NCBI RefSeq assembly: GCF_018691265.1 | Contig: NW_024881272.1 | Span: 23,301,323-23,365,322, forward strand | Direction of reading: 5' to 3' | From: Tyto alba | Lineage: Eukaryota; Chordata; Aves; Strigiformes; Tytonidae | Length of the DNA stretch: 64,000 nucleotides | Shown here: in pieces, positions 60,034 through 64,000 of the stretch | How positions within the stretch are numbered: the stretch's first letter is position 1 | How the letters are laid out: each line of letters starts with the position of its first letter | The notes under the pieces: model-generated | Told to the model about the DNA's origin: nothing | Seen by the model: the letters and a program-made list of their open reading frames with translations, nothing else | The model's database searches: none | Program-made: the position numbers and the translations under genes

Positions 60034-62129
60034 AAGCTACTTTCATCCTCCTTTTCTTTAGAGGATGAAATTTTTGAATGGTAGGTCTCTCAGGTCAGTG
60101 GCGGTGCTCCCCCAGCTAATGTCAATCCATGGTTCAGAAGGGCCAGGTATTACAGAGATTACTTCCCTTTGAGTAGTGTCTCTTAATAATGTAAAAGGGT
60201 TTGTTTTCTTAATCAGGCTTCAGGAGAAAACACTGTAATCAAATGTTTAAATTTCTTCAATGCTTCAGCACTTTCATTTGTTAGAAGCACCAGTGTGTTT
60301 TCTAGGATACAGGTGTTTAAATTCATCTCCTTTAAGAAACCTTTGCATCAAGCACATAGATTGGATTGGGTGTTCAAAGGAGCTTGTTGCCTTGTAATAT
60401 AATAAATATGTACCTAATCAGAGAAGCTGATTATTTCCCATCACAGTAAATAGAAAACGTGATCAGTAACTTCAGCATTTATTTCTTCTTAGTGTTTTGC
60501 AAAAGTAATAGCTATGAGCTTGTAATAGTGATACGCAATCTGTAACATGCAGTGGTTAAATATTAATATACATCCGCTGTGTTTAAAGATCAAGAATGGC
60601 TCTGAGGTAATGAAATGTTAACTTTCTCTTAAACTCCCATCAAGTTTTGTAAGGTGATTTCTAGAAGGGGAGCACGTTGCTATTCAGCGTGGTGGTCTGT
60701 TGCATGAAACTCAGTAACGATTCAATGCAGTTGTTTTTCTGGGTTAGAATATTGAGAAATCAACACTAAGGTTTTTGTCGAGGTCTGATTTAATCACTTA
60801 AAAACATAGCTAGGCTGTGACCACATAAAGCATTCCCAAAGACTAGTGATTTGTCTTGCTCATCTGTCCCCATTTCCTTCATCATGTTGATGGGGTTTTT
60901 TTGTTGTTTTGGTTTTGAACCAGTGCCATTAAGCTGATGAGGCCATGTTGTTCAGAGGTGTGTCAGTCGAGGGGTTATTTCCTATGATAGTTGTGACAGT
61001 CTGCAGGTCACGTAGTTATGGAGCTGCCCCATCCTCCCTGTTGGGGCATTCTCTTGTCACTTGCATGGTGGCACTGAGACTTTAGGCCATATGTGTAATC
61101 TCAGTTAATTGTGTTAGATATTTGTTCTCCTTGTTTAATGTTTGCTAAAGTCCTGTAAATAAAGTCGCTACAGTGTGAAATTTTATGGTGTCCAAGTTTG
61201 AAATGATCCCACGTATCTTGTTGACTTTCTTCCAAGCTATTTCTTGTGGTGGTTCTGCTTTGTTGGCCAACATGCGGGAGTGGCAGGTGGGGCCTTCTCC
61301 TGAGTTTTACTTGATAGTCATTAACTCCAGATGGCAAATACCATTTTATGCTGTTGTAAAAGGTATTTTGTTCAAATGAAGTTCTCTTTCACATGCAAAG
61401 GGGCTGAGTTTTTTGGAAGTTTCATTTTATCTGTTTATCTCACGAGCATGAATCATTGGCATTGCTGGAGTTGGAAACCCTAACTGATGAGGTACACAAA
61501 AAAGAAGGGCTGATACAGCGTACACTACAGATGTTATGACAAGAACATCATATTTTTTTCTGAATAGCAGAGTGACTGATTGGCTGTAGACATTCCTGAC
61601 ACTGCCTGACAGAAAGGGTTATTTTATCTGAAAACAGTGCAGTTACAGATGAGAGAGCTCCTGAAAAACATCACTCACTTCTCCTAGTGACATCCATCAC
61701 TTCCTAATTATGGGTGCTTTCAGGTGGAGAAACAAGTTCTTTCCATTGTTCCTCAGAAGCTTTTTTTGTCACTGTGGCAGAAGTGTAGGGTTAAAGTTGG
61801 TCTTTTATCCAGGGGCAGAGGGACCTGTGGATTAAATTAACGCACATCCCTGTGTTATGTGTTAGATGGGTATCGTGCTGTTACAAGAACGGCAATGGCC
61901 AGTGACTGTGGAGAATGAATAACTCTTTGTAGCTTAACCACCTACTTTGAAGCACAGAAGATCTGTTAAACTTTTTTGTTTGAAAGTCAGGAGTTCTCAT
62001 TGTCCTTTGAAAAGCTGAATCAGATCAGAGCAAATCATGCGTCCAGTGAAGAGAGAAACCTGTGATGCCTGTTCAGAAACAGGAGTCTCTCAATCTCAGT
62101 TTTCCAACACATGCGCTTATTTTTGGTGG
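60034..62129. other. Gene-free unique sequence with one enhancer-like patch
   Basis: 60390-60640 is repeat-free and rich in developmental factor cores, including TAATCAG (60415-60421) and its inverse CTGATTA (60427-60433) and AGATCAAG near 60590. It is a candidate conserved element. No other structure recognised. Confidence 0.45.
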
Positions 62130-62399
62130 CAGGAGTGTGGCTCCCCTGGATGGTCTGGGAGCTCTTGCCCCACTGGATGTCGCTGGAGCTGCCTTGGCAA
62201 TGACACTTTCTTCCCCAGCCCCTCTTGGCTTCCGACTCCTGCTGCCTTCAGGCACGGGACAGGGCAGGGTCTTCCTGCTCCTCCCGGCACAGTGGAGCAG
62301 TTTCTGGCAGAGCTGCCTGCTCCCCACAGGGGCTGGGCTAGGGCCACTGCCAGGACAGAAACTCAAGTGGGATTTTTCCAAAATGCTGAACTGGTCTAA
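62130..62399. other. GC-rich, CpG-poor patch with several open frames
   Basis: Four frames (two plus, two minus, up to 120 codons) are open across the same bases; this is the effect of GC-rich composition with few stops. None of the translations is recognisable and no splice sites or promoter are evident, so no gene is called. It may be a degraded older repeat. Confidence 0.45.
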
Positions 62400-62457
62400 T
62401 TTTTTCCTGCTGCACTTATAGGTCCTGGTATCCTACTTTACACTTTTTTTCAGAAAT

Positions 62458-62490
62458 CCATATACATTTTTTGGAAAGCCATATACATTT
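62458..62490 (+). repeat. 20-bp tandem duplication
   Basis: CCATATACATTTT occurs at 62458-62470 and 62478-62490, with the interval TTGGAAAG-like between. A simple local duplication. Confidence 0.8.
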
Positions 62491-63802
62491 TCAGAGCAGT
62501 CCCTAGCACTGCCTAGAGATCCGGTGCTGATTCCAAACCCTCTGCTGCTTCCTGGCATCAGAGCAGATGTTGGCAGCTGTGTCCATTATACAGTGGCCTA
62601 ATTGCTTGGAAATTGCTGTATCTGCAGGAACCCTTTGAATGGCTAGGTATCTTACACTCTGGTTCCTTCAGGCCACCTCCTGTGTGAGGCTCAGATTTTC
62701 AGCTAGGCTGTTCAGAAATTTATTTTCCTTTGCAATGCTAAATAATTCTCTTCTTGTAGTCGTACAGCAAGAGCAGGGCAGGAGATTTACTTTCTCTCTG
62801 TGCTACTGTTTACATACCGATAAAAATAACAGTTGGTTGAAGTATTGTTTGTTTTTATGTGTAGTTGTGCCATGTGCTCCACCCATGAGTGTGCCTCTGC
62901 CTAGATTTCTATGTATTTACTTTGTGTGACCCATCGATGCGGCCACAGGTATGGAGACTCTGAGGGTAGCATGGCGATACTGTCAGTGTAGGTGCCTGCG
63001 TGCAAGGTGTGGTCAGGGAGAAATAAATGAGCATTTTCAAAATTGTTGTTTAATTCCAATGACTCTGCAGATGGTAAAGTATTTACAGTTGCTGAAATGA
63101 TCTAATGATCTGTGCTGCCATGCACTGCCTTTTCTCTTTGAAGCATAGGTGCCTTGCAGGCCTGTCCTGGCAGCCATTCACAGCAGTAATTAAACACACC
63201 TGGTAATGACAACAGACCTAATGCACCTTCTGCTACGGAGGACACTGATGTCCTGAGGTCAGGAGCACCCATTGCAGTTACATATGAGTCCTCGATTTAA
63301 ATGCAGGCTCAAGGTTAAGACCACAGTCCATAGATAAGGTGAGAGTGGATGACTCTGTTCCCCAAATACATCCCCGGCTTCCTCCTGGGAAGTGGAAGTA
63401 GTGTGGCTGATGCCTTGTTGAACTGAGTTGGTATTTTACTGTTTCACTTCTGTCCTTAGTTTTGTACTGCTATAGCAGGATGTCTTTGCAAGAAGACCTG
63501 AAGCTATAATCTGTTACTTCATATATAAAGAAGGAGTGCAAACGAGTTAAAACCAGGAAGTGTAGGCTTGATGATGCTGTGGTCCCCAAACTTGCCAAAG
63601 CTTCAGTGGCCAAACACCCCAAGCGCTGGTTGTGGATGAGCACTGCCCATGGGTTGGAGCTTCAGAGTTCTCGAAATGGCTTTGGGCATCTAACACATTG
63701 AGTAAAAACTCCAAATGTTGTTGAAGTTTTAGAAAAAGAAGTGAATTGTGCTGATGGCTATGTTTATCTTTTCCTGAAAGTATAAGTCAAAGTTTTTAAT
63801 TT
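62491..63802. other. Gene-free unique sequence
   Basis: Nothing coding is supported. A sequence near 63581-63600 (GTGGTCCCCAAACTTGCC) looks a little like a hAT/Charlie transposon terminus but has no partner. 63185-63220 carries AATTAAACACACCTGG-type factor sites. Confidence 0.5.
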
Positions 63803-63847
63803 GGGGGGGGGGGACCTCAAGCCCCACCCCAAAACCCAAAATACCCC
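63803..63847. repeat. G11 run beside a minus-strand G-quadruplex motif
   Basis: G11 (63803-63813) on the plus strand is followed within 10 bases by four C runs (63822-63825, 63827-63830, 63835-63837, 63844-63847). On the minus strand these form a canonical quadruplex motif with loops of 6, 4 and 1. The G run and C runs could also pair as a hairpin. Confidence 0.8.
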
Positions 63848-64000
63848 AATGCCCACTTTTTTGAGGTCCAAGTCTGAAATGGATCATTTCCATCAACTCC
63901 CCAAAGACTAATTTGTGGGGAAGGTGATGCCAGAGCAGAGGCTTTTGCAGGGGAAGTGTGGGAGAGCCCATCTGCCAATATTGTTCTTGCTGCTTTTCCA

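Noticed and set aside
62037..62421. Overlapping 120- and 119-codon frames
   Set aside because: Four frames are open over the same GC-rich bases, which is a composition effect rather than coding evidence.
63575..63620. Possible hAT/Charlie transposon terminus (GTGGTCCCCAAACTT)
   Set aside because: No partner inverted terminus and no 8-bp duplication found; similarity limited to about 15 bases.
1..64000. CRISPR array, tRNA, rRNA, snRNA or bacterial-type operon
   Set aside because: No regularly spaced repeats, no tRNA B-box with matching cloverleaf, and no small-RNA signature words were found. The sequence is vertebrate.

Overview
This is vertebrate nuclear DNA, almost certainly from a bird. 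The evidence is its repeat content. A 5'-truncated CR1 LINE lies at 52810-53318 on the minus strand and ends in the avian 'cacagaatcatag' 3' terminus. A second CR1 3' end lies near 59820-60033. A solo retroviral LTR at 54189-54774 resembles the TguLTR5-type LTRs common in bird genomes. Much older LINE and SINE relics of the kind that survive in slowly evolving bird and reptile genomes are also present. Repeat density is low, long A/T tracts are frequent, GC is roughly 40%, and there is no bacterial-style gene packing. A neoavian bird rather than a galliform is an inference from the LTR type only.

No protein-coding gene, tRNA, rRNA, CRISPR array or operon could be supported. Every open frame is short (at most about 160 codons), and none gives a recognisable protein except CR1 reverse-transcriptase remnants. 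The window is therefore best read as a gene desert or the inside of a very large intron. Exons of a long non-coding RNA or small coding exons cannot be excluded by eye.

Layout. 1-24 kb is mostly unique AT-rich sequence. It holds a CpG-dense patch at 11081-11275, a weaker one at 6535-6735, a possible LINE relic at 2640-2860, a 24-bp tandem duplication at 16891-16930, and several stretches that look like conserved regulatory elements (15770-16440, 18655-18800). 24160-24800 is a decayed ancient CR1. 25-50 kb is unique sequence with microsatellites, a poly-C run (26301-26317), an E-box cluster near 33.7 kb and a very AT-rich block (about 36.4-41 kb). 50.5-60 kb is the repeat-rich part: ancient CR1 C-terminus (50600-50760), a MIR/L2-like element (51125-51325), the younger minus-strand CR1, the solo LTR with a 5-bp target-site duplication, an old amniote-type repeat (57855-57965), a second ancient CR1 RT fragment (58440-58790) and a CR1 3' end (59820-60033). 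The last 4 kb is unique and ends in a G-run beside a minus-strand G-quadruplex motif (63803-63847).

No genes work together here in a pathway sense, and I found no undescribed system. The best leads are the orphan CpG island, the conserved-element candidates and the layered transposon record.
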